64,000 nucleotides of DNA from Nipponacmea schrenckii (GCA_030562195.1 JAUJPP010000005.1:15921106-15985105); one strand, 5' to 3'. Shown: positions 1-11,735, numbered from the stretch's first letter. Translations and numbers: made by a program. The notes: generated by a model from the letters alone, not told the origin.

Positions 1-545
1 AGCAGTTAAAAAATTTCGAAATTCGAAAATTCGTAGCACACATTTTTTTGCCGTATTTTGCACATTTTTGCAACTTTGCTATTTTAAGACCGATTGATCT
101 GAAAATTTGGGTGCCTTCAAGTGCCATGAATTTAAAAAAATTGGCAGAGTCAAAATTTTTGCTTCATTTCCGGTTTCAACGTAAAAAGGGTTTAAACTTC
201 CGGTTGACCTACTTGTGCTGTAATTGATGTATCGCAACAAAATTTATGTCAATCTTAATTAAATTAAGAGACAAAAAAACGAAGAAGAAAAAATCCAGAC
301 CGGAAGTGAAACTTTGGCCGCCATCTTGAAATATCACTTTTTTGTAAAACTCAAAATGGGGCCTCAGGGTTATGTCTAATTTCCGCGATGTTTACATTTC
401 TTGTAGCTTTAGTCGATTTCGAAAAAACTGTGGGAGCCGATTTTTGAATTTCGCTTTTGCAATTTTGCAACATCCGGTTGAATTTTTTCGAAGTTTGAGG
501 GCTTATTTCTCGTGACCTTGACCTTTGGTGACTTTGACCTTTAGT

Positions 546-558
546 AGGTCAAAGGTCA
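546..558 (+). promoter_or_regulatory. DR1-type AGGTCA direct repeat in R unit 1
   Basis: AGGTCA-A-AGGTCA is an exact consensus for a nuclear-receptor DR1 site (RXR/HNF4/PPAR class). It is preceded by TGACCTTGACCT and followed by an inverted half-site at 560-565. Function is inferred from sequence only; it sits inside a repeat. Confidence 0.4.
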
Positions 559-1931
559 TTGACCTTGGCTATTAGTTGACACTTTGACCTTTAACCTCAG
601 ACATCAACTTCCGGTTTTATAGCTGCCTGAAAACAGCAAAATTCGCAACTTTGGAATGCTCTAGAGCGTGACCTAATTAATTTAGAGTGTTATTTTTTTC
701 AGATTCTTAAGGTACTTTCTAACCTGTTTCCAACAATGTATAACAAAAAATTTTAAAATGAAAATTGAATTTTTTGATTTTTGAAAATAAAGGTACATTT
801 TGCAGTATTTTCGCTTTTTGAAATGTATGTTTGTATATCTCGTGATCCATTAGATGTACAAGCTTCAAATTTGTACTGTGAATATACATTTAGAATGTGA
901 TTAGATTCACGCCAAAAAAAATGAGATGGGCGTGGCACATCCGGGTAAACTTCCAATTTGCCATTTATATGGGTCAGCGAATTACGTCTGTAGGAAATAA
1001 TGTTTTTCAAAAAAGTACTTTGCACACGGATACCTCGTTGCTTTGGCCACTTTCTCCCAGAAAATCAGATGTTTCGGCCTGTTTGTTGCAATTTGAGACG
1101 TTAGCAAAGTCCCACTCTGTGAAACAAGTGGCTCTAGTTTTTTTTTCGAAATTTACACACCTCACACAGCCTAGGCTGCAATAGTTGCAGCAATTTTACA
1201 ACATCTCCAGACCTTCTGTAGTGGCGACGTTTCTAATGAATGAACATTTGAAAATTTTTGCAAAACCGGAAGTGCTGCATTGCAACATACCTAAAAAGTC
1301 GGTCAGTGGCTCTAGAAGTCGCAATTTTCAATCGATTTTCTTCGGATTTGCATTTTTGGAAACGTGAAATAATTTCCAACAAGATAGCAGTTGAAAAATT
1401 TCATAATTCGGAAATTCGTAGCACACATTTTTTTGCCGTATTTTGCACATTTTTGCAACTTTGCTATTTTAAGACCGATTGATCTGAAAATTTGGGTGCC
1501 TTCAAGTTTCACGAATATAAAACATTGGCAGAGTCAAAATTTTGGCTTCATTTTCGGTTTCAACGTAAAAAGGGTTTAAACTTCCGGTTGACCTACTTGT
1601 GCTGTAATTGATGTATCGCAACAAAATTTATGTCAATCTTAATTAAATTAGAAGACAAAAAAATGAAGAAGAAAAAATCCGAACCGGAAGTGAAACTTTG
1701 GCCGCCATCTTGAAATGTCACTTTTTTGTAAAAGTAAAAATGGGGCCTCAGGGTTATGTCTAATTTCTGCGATAATTACATTTCTGGAATCCTCAGTCGA
1801 TTGCGAAAAAAACATTGGTAGCCGATTTTTGAATTTCGCTTTTGCATTTTTGCAACATCCGGTTGAATTTTTTTCGAAGGTTGGGGGCTTATTTCTCGTG
1901 ACCTTGACCTTTGGTGACAGTGACCTTTAGT

Positions 1932-1944
1932 AGGTCAAAGGTCA
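1932..1944 (+). promoter_or_regulatory. DR1-type AGGTCA direct repeat in R unit 2
   Basis: Exact AGGTCA-A-AGGTCA at the same place in the repeat as in unit 1, again followed by TGACCT. The site has stayed exact while neighbouring bases in the two units differ. Confidence 0.4.
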
Positions 1945-2569
1945 TTGACCTTGGCTATCAGTTGATACTTTGAACTTTGACCTCCGACGTCTACTTCTGG
2001 TTTTATAGCTGCGCGAAAACAGCAAAATTCGCAACTTTGGGTAGCTCTAGAGCGTGACCTAATAAATTTAGAGGGTTATTTTTTCCAGATTCTAAATGCG
2101 CTTTTTGTCCTCTTTCCAACGATATATAACAAAAGTTTGTAAAATGAAAATTGAAGTTTTTGATTTTTGAACATAACAGTACATTTTGCTGTATTTACAT
2201 TTGTTTGAAATGTATGTGTGTATATCTCGTGATCAATTAGATGTACAAACTTCAAATTTGTACCGTGAATATACATTTTGAATGTGATGAGATTCACGCT
2301 AAAAAAATGGGATGGGCGTGGCACATCCTGGTAAATTTCGAATTTACCCTTTTCATGGGTCAGCGAATTACGTCTGTAGGAAAAAGCGTTTTCTTTAAAA
2401 AGTACTTTGCACACAGATACCCCATTGCTTTGGCCAGTTCATCCCAAAAAATCAGATGATTCGGCCTGTTTGTTGCAATTTCTCGACAATAGCAAACCGG
2501 TGGATTTTTTTTCTAATTTTGGAAGCTTATTTCTCATGACCTTGACCATTGGTTACCTTGACCTTTAGT

Positions 2570-2582
2570 AGGTCAAAGGTCA
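2570..2582 (+). promoter_or_regulatory. DR1-type AGGTCA direct repeat in R unit 3
   Basis: Exact AGGTCA-A-AGGTCA in the third unit, followed by an inverted TGACCT half-site. Confidence 0.4.
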
Positions 2583-3439
2583 TTGACCTTGTCCATCCTT
2601 TAATACTTTGACATTTGACCTCCGACGTCAACTTCCGGTTTTATAGCTGCCCGAAAACAGAAAAAATTCACAACTTTGGACTGCTCTAGAGCGTGACCTA
2701 ATTAATTTAGAGGGTTATTTTTTTCAGATTCTTAAGGCGCTTTTTGTCCAATTTCCAGCAATGAATAACAAAAGTTTTTAAAATAAAAATGTAATTTTTA
2801 CACTTTTAAAATTAAAGTACATTTTGCTTTTTTTAAAATGTATTTGTGCATATCTCGTGATCTATTAGATGTTCAAGCTTCAAATTTGTACCGTTAATAT
2901 ACATTTCAAATGTGATTAGATTTACGCCAAAATAAATGAGATGGGCGTGACACATCCGGGTAAACTCCCAATTTTTCATTTATATCGGTCAGCGATCTAC
3001 GTCTGTAGGAAATAATGTTTTTCAAAAAAGTACTTAGCACACAGATACCTCGTTGCTTTGGCCAGTTTCTCCCAGAAAATCAGATGTTTCGGCTTGTTTG
3101 TTCCACTTTTGCAACGTTAGCAAAGTCCCACTCTGTGCCACGTGTGGTTCTAGTATATATATTTTTTCATTTTTCACTCATATTTTCATCTTTTTTTCCC
3201 CACACCCAATTCGTCTTCTTTTGGATACCTGGATCCCTACATGTTACACTAGCATATAAAAATTCACACGTATTTATTAACAACTGAGCATTCCCCCTTC
3301 TAACCTAGACTTATTTTTATTATGCTCCGCAACTTCGACAACCACTGGCAAGAAGCCAGACATCCCAATTCTAATCGCCAACCAAACCAACATCACGTAC
3401 CCAACAACGGCCTAGTATTCCACAGACCTCTACCACCTA

Positions 3440-4785
3440 CCAATTACGTGCCGTAGAACAATGTTTATTCCTAAATCCACGTGGAAACCACCTAAATCCG
3501 CCATCCACCCGGAAATATTAAACGTATTTACAAGTATGAATAACCAAATATCAAATCTTTCCGTAACACACGAGAAGCCTAATCTCACGCAAGTAAAACG
3601 TGAAGCGTTAAATTTACTTTAAAAAGACGATAGCATTGTGATTAAAAAGAGTGACAAAGGTTCATATTGCGTTATATTAAGTGGGAAGATTACATTTTAG
3701 AAGCAGAGCATCAATTGAATAATCCTAAACACCATGCAATTTTACCGGAGCCGATGTTTAAAGAAACTGCTAATATGATAAACAATATTCTTGCCAACTT
3801 AGTTAAAGCAGGTCACCTGATTGCCGAGAGAGACACTTATACACTTTGCCTAAAAGTCATAAGAATCCTACCAAGGATTGGTTCATGCCTTATAGAATCC
3901 CTAAAGGCCTCCCGATTATCTCTGACTGTGGTAATGAGTCGTATGCAGTGTCAGAATACATTGATCATTTCTTACTACCACTAGCATGTCAACATCGAGC
4001 CTACCTTAAGGACACAACTGTCTTTTTCAATAAGATAGAAAGTCCCTGTAAATGCTATATTAATTTCTATTGACGTAACTTCTATGTACACCAATATCGA
4101 CAACACTACTGGCCTATTGGCAGTTCGCAAAGCTTTCAATAGAAACCCAGATCCAGACAGACCCGAGTTGAATTCTACAGCTTTAATAGATTTGTCTTAG
4201 CCGCAATGATTTCACATTTAATGGTAAAACATATCTACAAACCTCAGTACAGCCATGGGCAAACGATTCGCCCCTTCTTACGCAAACCTTTTCGTGGCAG
4301 AGTGGAAGCGTGAGGAATTACCCCTTTGTCCATTAGACCTACTTTTTTATGGACTCTTCTAAGGTGATATTTGCATGGTTTGGACTTACTCCATTGAACA
4401 ATTTTGGCAATTTTTTTGAAATCCTCAACAACCACCATCCGTCCATCAAACTAACGGCCAACGTCAGCCACAAAAGCATTGATTTTCTCGATACCACTGT
4501 CTTTAAAGGAGATTCCATAGCAGAGACCAATAAATTACATATTAAAGAATATTTCAAAGAAACCGACACTCATCAACTTTTGTATAAGAACTCATTTCAT
4601 CCAAAACATCCTTTTTTTGGAATTAATAAGTCACAAGTTCTGCGACTTCACCGAATTCGCACAAGGTCTTCTGATTTTAACCAAGCCTGTACGATTGTTT
4701 TCTCAAAACTGAAAGAGCGTGGATACTCTAAACGATTTTCACAAAACAAAATATTTCACCTTAGCACAGATAGCAGCTTAAAATA
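3440..4785 (+). pseudogene. Penelope-like reverse transcriptase, broken
   Basis: Codes for the PLE reverse transcriptase in several frames. The N-terminal 'IVIKKSDKGS' signature lies near 3640. The stretch 3667-4073 follows, with PYRIPKGLPIISDCGN near 3880-3930, then the TSMYTNIDN catalytic block near 4080 and the TAMGK-type block near 4250. The piece at 4349-4786 carries the conserved SHKSIDFLDTTVF region. Breaks include stops, frameshifts near 3850 and 4250, and a rearrangement near 4350 that destroys the YxDD catalytic box, which copy 2 still shows as FLDDIF. It cannot encode an active enzyme. Confidence 0.85.
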
Positions 4786-4929
4786 GACTGTATGCCGAAG
4801 TACCTCCAGGCTTAAGGAGTGCCCCGTGTATGTCAACCAGATGCAAAACATGTCCCTGTATATCAGAAGCTCATTATTTTCTAAGTAACTCACAGATCAG
4901 ATATTAAATTTAAAAAAGATAAGACTGTT

Positions 4930-5225
4930 TCTGATCATTTCTAATCTTGACGACCATTCACTTGACGATCTCAACCTAACCCCAATTGAGCGCATAGAAA
5001 TCGACTTGCCCGAAGATGAAACTACCAAATTCCGTCAATCAATTCCGCCCATTGGATTGAGGCATTAAATACAGCAAGATCCATAGGACTAAATATTCAC
5101 CACAGTGTAGGCATAGCACCCTTTGTAGTCCCCTTCAATACAACCAGTAATAAAGCAAGCAAGATAGTTCAAATCCATTATTAGAGTCTTCAAGAGAAAT
5201 TTCCTCATGTCTATTAACAGAAAAT
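4930..5225 (+). pseudogene. Penelope GIY-YIG endonuclease C-terminal remnant
   Basis: Matches the C-terminal part of the endonuclease region of the other PLE copies: LDDHSLDDL, then TPIERIEIDLPEDETTKF, then a region ending near NTTSNKASKIV. The GIY-YIG core itself is deleted in this copy but is present at 22,375-22,480. Small deletions break the frame, for example near 5040. Downstream is the PLE 3' tail. Confidence 0.75.
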
Positions 5226-5411
5226 TATAATCAGAACTTAAATGACAACCTTGTTCAAAGCAAACTAAAAAATCTGTATTTAACAGGTACTATACTTTTC
5301 GCCCATTAGGCGGGTTATTTTTTTCTAATTTCAGATCAGAAGAGAAAAAAATCATCCACCCTATGCCTGTACATCTGGGAGATTCAATCCCTCCCTTCCC
5401 CGAAATCAAAA

Positions 5412-6666
5412 ACCGTTTATCGAAAAATCGTCCAAATCGAAATTGACTGCCGTCTTATCAGGTCCAATGTTCATACCAAGTTTCATTAAAATCCAAAGAA
5501 AATTGAAGCATCTATTGTGTCTACAACAAATATAAAGACAGGGGCAAAAACTCAAAAACCATTTACCAAAAAAAAACCGTCCAAATCGAACTTAACTGCC
5601 GTCTTATCAATTCCAATGCTCATACAAAGATTTATTCAAATCCATTGAAAATTGTAGCTTCTTTTATGTCTACAACAAATATTGAGGCAGGGGCAATAAC
5701 CAAAAAACCGTTCATCGAAAAATTAATCTAATTTGACCGCGGTCTTTTCAATTCTAATGCTCACACTAAGTTTTATACAAAATCAATTGAAAATTGTAGC
5801 TTCTATTGTGTCTACAACAAATGTTCATGTGGGCGTATAAATTATCAGAACTTAAATGACAACCTTATTCATAGCAAACTAAAAATAATCTGTACTTTTC
5901 GCCCATTGGGTGAGTTATTTTTTTCTAATTTCAGATCAGAAGAGAAGAAATCATCCAATATATCTAGATCCCCATTTCTCAATTAAAAAAATTGTTCCAC
6001 CCTAGGCCTGTACATCTGGGAGATTCAATCCCTCCCTTCCCCGAACCACAACCACAATAAAATTTTGACGCAATTTTACTAAGTCAAGGGCAATAACTAA
6101 AAAAAACGATCATCGCAAAATCGTCAATTTCGAACTTGACTGCCGTCTTATCAATTTCAAAACTCATACCAAGTTTCATCAAAATAGATTGAAAATTGTG
6201 TCTTCTTTTGCGCCCACAATGAAAATGTCTACACAATTTACTGAGTCAAGGGCAATTACTTATATCAATTCACATGCTCAGTTTCATCAAAATCCATTAA
6301 AACTTGTAGCCTCTATTGCACTCACAATAACTCAAAAATCATTTATCAAAAATGGTCAAATTCGAACTTGACCACAGTCTTATCAGTTCCAATGCTCACA
6401 ACAAGTTTGATTAAAATGCATTGTAGCTTCTATTGTGTCTACAACAAATATAGAGGCAGGGGCAATAACTCAAAGCAAAAACCGTTCATCGAAAAATAGT
6501 TAAAATCGGACTTGACCGCCGTCTTTATCAATTTCAATTATCCTAATACCGAGTTACATTATAATCAATATAAAATTGTAGCTTCTATAGTGTCTACATG
6601 TTGACGGACCGACCGACAGGGGCGACAATATACGTCCACATATTTATGTGGGCGTTTAATAAGGGA
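5412..6666 (-). mobile_element. Pearl-like / Helentron-type non-autonomous element
   Basis: Read on the minus strand, the left end is at about 6660, with a TACG-CCCACAT...ATGTGGACGTA stem-loop followed by CGTC/CGGT tetranucleotides near 6604-6625. Tandem core units run down to about 5412, marked by 'aaaaccgttcatcgaaaaatcg', 'caagtttcatcaaaatcc' and 'ggcaataactcaaa'. The order end hairpin, microsatellite, ~160-bp tandem core is the layout described for bivalve pearl elements and for Helentron-associated elements (HINEs). It codes for nothing. A PLE tail fragment is nested at 5836-6056. Confidence 0.75.
5836..6056 (+). mobile_element. Penelope-like 3' tail fragment
   Basis: Begins 'attatcagaacttaaatgacaacc' directly after a GTGGGCGTATAA end and ends CTTCCCCGAA. 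It holds the tail hairpin at 5898-5914 and the 'ccctaggcctgtacatctgg' block. It is nested in the pearl-like element. Confidence 0.8.
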
Positions 6667-7760
6667 ACAGGTTTTAGGATTCTATATATTCGATTTTTAC
6701 TTTTCCCAAATTTTGACGGCTTTGGCTCGTGACCTAATTTGTTAAAGGTTTATTTTTTTAGAATCTCTTGCATTCTTGCATTTTGCCACATTAGCAAATT
6801 CCACTCTGTGCCACATGTGGCTCTTTTTTCGAGTTTTCCACAGGGCACAAAGCCTAGACCTCGTCAGCAAAAGCAACAATTTGACATCTGTAGACCTTCT
6901 TTTGTGGCAACGTTATTAATTGAAAGTATTCGTTACTCGGAATTAACTTATTGCATAATGTCGGCAAAATTTGTTTGTTAGCTGTAGACCTTATTTATGG
7001 ACCGATTTACCTCGGGTTTCCTTTTTAATTTTCTTTAAAACAAGATTTATCGGACGGAATAAAAAACATTGAAAACTGAAAATTTTTATGAAAAATTTCA
7101 AGATTTTCAACTCAGGCGCTAATTATCGGATCGATCTGAAATTTACAGGGTATAGAGAGAAGGCAACAACAAATAAAAATATCTCTTCAAAACTTTTGAA
7201 TCACTCCCGGTTTGTGCATGGGGACTTCTGGTTTCCCTGCTTGTGTAATTCACAAATGTAGACAAAAACAGTACAAATTATCGAACATAAGTAATTTGAA
7301 TCACGTAAGAAAAAAAAAATATCACATGAAAGTCACGTATGCGCTGTTACATCAGAGTTGCGCATTTTAGCAAAATTTTAATAAGTCGGTTAAATTTTAT
7401 CTGATTTTTATGATTTTGGTGTCTATAAAAACCTTGTTACTTTATCTAAAAAATGTTGGAGACAGAATATTGATTTTCGAATTTAAATTTTTTTTATTCC
7501 CGTTTGAATTTTTTGAAAAAGTCTATATTAAGTTACCTTGACCTTCATTGACATTGAAATATTCAATGTAGAATGTCCTTGACCTCAGCTATCCATGGGT
7601 ATGCTTATATTGGTTGCCAAACTTTAACTTCCGGTTTTATAGGCATAAAAATATTGACATTTATGTTTACTTTGGACGGCTGTATCACAATCTCTAGCGT
7701 ACGCAAAGAGTTGAATTTTACAAATTATCACTGCCCATTTGGATCTTTTTTTAACGATAT
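6667..7760 (+). repeat. Diverged R-family repeat
   Basis: Shares R landmarks such as 'ctcgtgacctaatt', 'ttccactctgtgccacatgtggctct', 'gaccttgaccttcattgac' and 'acttccggttttatag', but is far more diverged than the 1-3165 copies. No coding potential recognised. Part of it (about 7000-7170) matches 63,165-63,360. Confidence 0.5.
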
Positions 7761-8369
7761 ATGACAATAATTCATAATCATAGTTTTTAAAATATTGGTT
7801 TTATTTTTCAAATGAGGATCTAACTCTTAATGTTTATATCCCCCATTAATATGGATTTTAAAACATAAAAAAGGACTTTATTTTCTCTATTTAACGATAT
7901 ATGACATGGATAGTTTAATACAAAATTATAAATTGTTTAATTTCGAAAAATTAAATGACAATTTCTATTTTTCTGCTAAAATAAGAGATTTTTGTGGTTA
8001 CCATAATTGACAGGTGTTAAAAGAGGGTAATTCAAGAATGATAACAAAACTGTTGATTGGAACTTTTCACACAGAGGTCATTGAGCCATACATTTCAAGT
8101 TAATCTCATTATGTAATTTTTGAAATTTGAATTGATATTATTGCAATATGCTTGTCTTCAGTTTTCTAACAATATCTTTATTTTATATATATATTATAGA
8201 CCGTAAACTGTTGAAAAAAAATCCCAGAAAATAAGCGATTTTAACATTTTTTTTAGTTTTACTTAACTTCAAGACAAAATTCGAACAGATTAATAATGTA
8301 AAAATTCACAGCTTTAAAACAATATATAAATCAAAATGTATAAGTAAAATTTTCGACAATATTTTGAAA
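7761..8369. other. AT-rich spacer, nothing recognised
   Basis: No open frame, tRNA, LTR or known repeat block that I can identify. Long A and T runs only. Confidence 0.5.
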
Positions 8370-9188
8370 CTAGAATTGCTTACAATTATGAACGTATTTC
8401 GAGAATCTTAAAATATTATGTAGGCTAAATTTGCAGTGACCTACATCTGGACAATATATTGAATATCATTTGACCTAGTTTTCAAACTTATAAAATAATT
8501 AGGTCACACCTTCCGTAACGGTTAAAAATGTCGAAAATATGAAAATTATCAATTTTGGCTGTATTTAAGTACACTTATCTCTATGAATTTTTAAAGTAAG
8601 CCAAATTAAAAAATATCTACTCGTAGACAATATATTTAATATTATTCGACCTAATTTTCAAGGTCAGAGATTAAGTGGGTCACACCTTCCCTAGCCGTTA
8701 AAGTGACCTAATTTTGAAAACAAATCGAAATTTGAATAATTCGAAAAAAAATACGAAATTTAAAAATCGATCTCCAAGAAAAGGTAGATAATGATCCAAT
8801 GTATCTATGTGCTAAATTACATCGAAGTCGGTCTATCAATAGTGTCTGAATTTCGGCTTTCAGAATTGTAACGAAAATTCAAAATGGCGGCCGATACGAC
8901 AGCTTGACCTAATTATTTAGGTCAAATCGATCACTATTGACAAGTTATTTATAAAACAGTTTTCACTTTTCGCCTAGCTGTTATAGACCGGAAGTTACGT
9001 AATTACGTCATTTGAGGCTAAACCGGAAGTCGAATTTTTTTCAAAATTCATAATCATATCGCCTATCAACTGCTAAATTTTCAAAATTTTAAAATCTATA
9101 TTAAACGAGTAATCACGGTCTGAAATTTTTGCCGATGACCCTTGAATATTGAATTGCAAATCCTGGGTAAAAGATTTAACCGAATTGC
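8370..9188 (+). repeat. S repeat, forward copy
   Basis: About 820 bp that recurs as its reverse complement at 29,838-30,662. Landmarks shared by both are 'acaattatgaacgtatttcg', two 'aggtcacaccttcc' blocks, 'attcaaaatggcggccgata' and 'ttaaacgagtaatcacggtc'. Contains scattered AGGTCA half-sites but no open frame. Class unknown. Confidence 0.75.
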
Positions 9189-9762
9189 ATAAAACCTATA
9201 ATTGTTAGTTTACAAATACATTGAAGTTTTCAAATCTGAAAATCCGGTCGAAATCGAACTGAAAATAAACTTGCTAAAGCAAACAAGAGGAGTTAAAAAG
9301 ATTATGTAACAGGTCATAAAGTCAAATTGTGTTGATTGGTAAAGAAATGTTAAATTCTCATTTATTTCTCCAAAGGTTAGACTATACATATTAGATTAAA
9401 TACCCTTAAGATTAAATGAATCTATTTTCCGCCTCTCTATGTCGAAGCTTTTGTTTCTTTATTATGTACAATTTAACATGAGTATGTATGTATAAAGTTG
9501 AGGTTGTATTATTTACCTGAAAGTTCTTTCTAATTTCCTGTTTAATATTTTTTTTTAACTTTAAGACATCAAAGCTTAAAGGTTAAAAGTTTCTAAAGGT
9601 TTGGAATCCAAAAATTAGTGCCCTTTCTCCGCTATGTTTTTATTAAGAGATGTCAGGAAAGTTATTTATCTAATTTATTAGAAAATGAAGTACTCTTGTA
9701 ATTAATACTGATTTTAGTGAAAATTACACCCACAAAACGAAAAATGAAATTCAATCAGTCTA
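9189..9762. other. AT-rich spacer, nothing recognised
   Basis: No recognisable gene or repeat block. Confidence 0.45.
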
Positions 9763-9945
9763 TTGGTCTTTTGGGACACCAAGACCTCCACTTTGTACAC
9801 TACCATAATATATTTTAAAAACAAAGATAACGATCTGATTACAAAATCTTATGCTATTATATCTGATTATATGCATCATGATAAATATGAGTTTACTGAT
9901 ATACAGTATCAATCAGATGGAACTTCGCAACTTTTCAAAAAATAA
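9763..9945 (+). pseudogene. Possible transposase-like fragment
   Basis: A 60-codon open frame with ISDYMHHDKYEF and YQSDGTSQLFKK. The pattern 'SD-HD ... SDG-SQFK' resembles a segment seen in uncharacterised invertebrate transposase-like proteins. This is from memory and unverified. There is no start context and no continuation: the frame stops before the LINE at 10,054. It could equally be chance. Confidence 0.25.
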
Positions 9946-10053
9946 TTCACACTCTGTGCCATGACTGTAAGTGATTATCCAACAAGCTAAAATGGGTTCA
10001 GTACCATCTCTTATAAATGCATGGGGCATCAGTTATAATAGCCAAAAACCCAT

Positions 10054-11735
10054 GTGAGTAACTACAGAGGTATTACATTACTACCAGTTATTGGAAAGAT
10101 ATTTGCTAAAATTTTAAATACAAGACTCAACAGATGGTGCGAAGAAGAAAATTTATTTATCGAAAATCAAGCTGGCTTTAGAAAAAATTATAGCACTATA
10201 GATAATATCTTTACCTTACAGGGCATGGTAAGAAAATATTTGTCCAAGAAGGGTGGGAGAATGTATTGCTTATTTATCGATTTTTCCCGCGCATTTGATT
10301 CCTTGCATTTTGACTATCTGTGGGCATCATTACTAAAACTAGGAATACATGGTAAATTTCTTAAAATACTTAGAAACATGTACGCAGATTGTAAATCATG
10401 TGTTAAAACACCTAATGGTTTAACTGAAGTATTCAAATGTTGTATTGGTTTGCGACAAGGATGAGTTTTAAGTCCTGTACTGTTTTCTATTTTCATAAAC
10501 CAATTTGTAGATGTGTTAAGATCCCATAATTGCAAAGGTATATATATGTCAGAATCGTATGAAAATGTATTTTCCCTGCTCTTTGCAGACGATATAAGCA
10601 ATGTCTCAGACACTGTCTGCAACTTACAAATCCAATTAAATGCTATAGAAGATTTCTGTACAAAGTTTGGCATGTCTGTGAACAAAGAGAAAACTAAAAT
10701 TATGGTTTTCAGAAACAGTGGGCCTCTGAGAGGTTATGAAAAATGGCATCTCAGCGGAACGCAAATTGAACATGTGTCTAGGTACAAATATTTAGGTCTC
10801 ACATTTACACCAAAACTAGTGTGGTCTTGTGCTAAAGAAACATTAGCCAATCAATCGGAGAAAGCATTGAACATGATCAAATGTCTAAGCAATAAGTTAA
10901 ATGGAATTCCCATTAAATTAGCCATCCAAATGTTTGATAAACAAATTACTCCCATCCTAACTTATGGAGCAGAAATATGGGGTCATACCTATTCAACAGT
11001 CATAGAAAATGTGCAAATAAAATATTTTAAGTATGTACTTAAACTACCAAAATATGCTTGTAATGAGGCCGTTTTAGGTGAATGTGGACGAAAACCCTTG
11101 TTTTATTATTATTCTGTAAAGTGTTTAAAATATTGGATAAGATTATTAGAAATGGATGATAATAGATTACCCAAAAATATGTATAACCTTATGGTAATAT
11201 ATGATAGAAATGGCCGTCAGAGCTGGGCAACGAATGTCAAACATTTATTGTTTTCCTATAAATTTGGTTATGTATGGTTAGCCCAATCAGTTGGAAATGT
11301 TCAAAACTTTATGTATATTGTAAAACAGCGTATCTCGTATAATGTTACTGGTAACTGGTCAAAAATCCCCTATTATGAAAGAATATGTAGCCTGTGTAAT
11401 CTAAATCAAGTTGAGAATGAAACTCATTTTTTACTTACATGTCCATTCTACCGTGATATACGTGACATAGAATTAGTTCCCTTTATATCCCATATTGAAA
11501 ATAAGTCATTTACAGAAATAATGGCCAACACTGATTCAACTATAGTAAGAGCCATTAGTAAATTCGTTTTTAAAGCATTACAAAGTAGAGCTCTTGAGTG
11601 TAAATAATTACAAATGTTATTTCTTCATTTTATATGATTGTCTTCTTTTTATAATGTATATTTGAAATGTATGTTCCATGGGTAATAGACCTTGAAAACA
11701 ATAAACTTTTATTATTTATATTATTATTTATAAAG
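10054..11735 (+). mobile_element. 5'-truncated non-LTR retrotransposon (LINE)
   Basis: Begins abruptly inside reverse transcriptase block 1 (NYRGITLLPV). It runs through the C-terminal domain to a stop at about 11,605, then an A/T-rich 3' end with an AATAAA at 11,698 and TTAT-type repeats to about 11,735. No endonuclease or ORF1 precedes it, as expected for a truncated insertion. Over 500 codons it has a single interruption, so it is one of the younger LINE copies in the window. Confidence 0.85.
10057..11607 (+). pseudogene. LINE reverse transcriptase with one in-frame TGA
   Basis: Two collinear frames in the same phase. 10,054-10,464 covers NYRGITLL, NQAGFRKNYST and FIDFSRAFD, and ends ...GLRQG followed by TGA at 10,462-10,464. 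The frame resumes as VLSPVLFSIFIN and contains the catalytic FADD at 10,582-10,593. The C-terminus carries a C-x2-C...H...C motif (ICSLCNLNQ...ETHFLLTCPFY) typical of LINE ORF2 ends. In related LINEs this position is RQGC, so TGA replaces a cysteine codon. The clade is not assigned. There is no credible start codon because the copy is truncated. Confidence 0.85.

Larger units (their letters stand above)
1..3165 (+). repeat. R repeat: three direct, partial ~1.4-kb units
   Basis: Three head-to-tail copies of one long repeat: about 1-1385, 1386-2496 and 2497-3165. Unit 2 restarts the sequence of unit 1 at 1386, so the period is about 1385 bp. Units 2 and 3 are internally deleted. Shared landmarks are a 'gccgccatcttgaaatgtc' block, a run of TGACCT/AGGTCA half-sites, a 'gtcagcgaattacgtctgtagg' block and an end near 'cccactctgtgcc'. 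Minus-strand open frames of about 90-140 codons recur in several copies but are frameshifted relative to each other, so I read the repeat as non-coding. Further copies lie at 6.7, 12.6, 25.4-29.8, 30.7-32.0, 48.8 and 63.2 kb. The class is unknown; I see no terminal repeats or polymerase. Confidence 0.75.
3310..5412 (+). mobile_element. Penelope-like element, copy 1 (decayed, 3' complete)
   Basis: A retroelement of the Penelope class, with a reverse transcriptase followed by a GIY-YIG type endonuclease. It runs from a coding N-terminal part near 3440 to a conserved 3' tail that ends in CCCTTCCCCGAA near 5408. Copy 2 at 21.6-23.0 kb is a close relative and helps mark the frames. The 3' tail is also present alone at 5836, 13833 and 63490 and with endonuclease remnants at 19085 and 43965, which fits 5' truncation on insertion. 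The endonuclease stretch is internally deleted here: it goes straight from 'gctcacagatcag' to the C-terminal part. Flanks are an R repeat on the left and pearl-like core sequence on the right. Confidence 0.85.

Noticed and set aside
753..1025. Recurring minus-strand frame beginning like SYRRNSLTHINGKLEV, also at 2,076-2,414 and 31,534-31,950.
   Set aside because: It recurs because the R repeat recurs; the copies are frameshifted relative to each other and differ at the amino-acid level as expected without selection.
3310..6060. Hammerhead ribozyme in the Penelope-like repeats.
   Set aside because: Some PLEs carry one, but I did not find CTGATGA followed by a GAAA core in any PLE tail here. 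The CTGATGA occurrences at 26,120 and 33,350 lack the second core strand.
10462..10464. Selenocysteine or other TGA recoding in the LINE.
   Set aside because: A single nonsense mutation in a truncated, non-functional LINE copy is far simpler; no SECIS-like structure recognised downstream.
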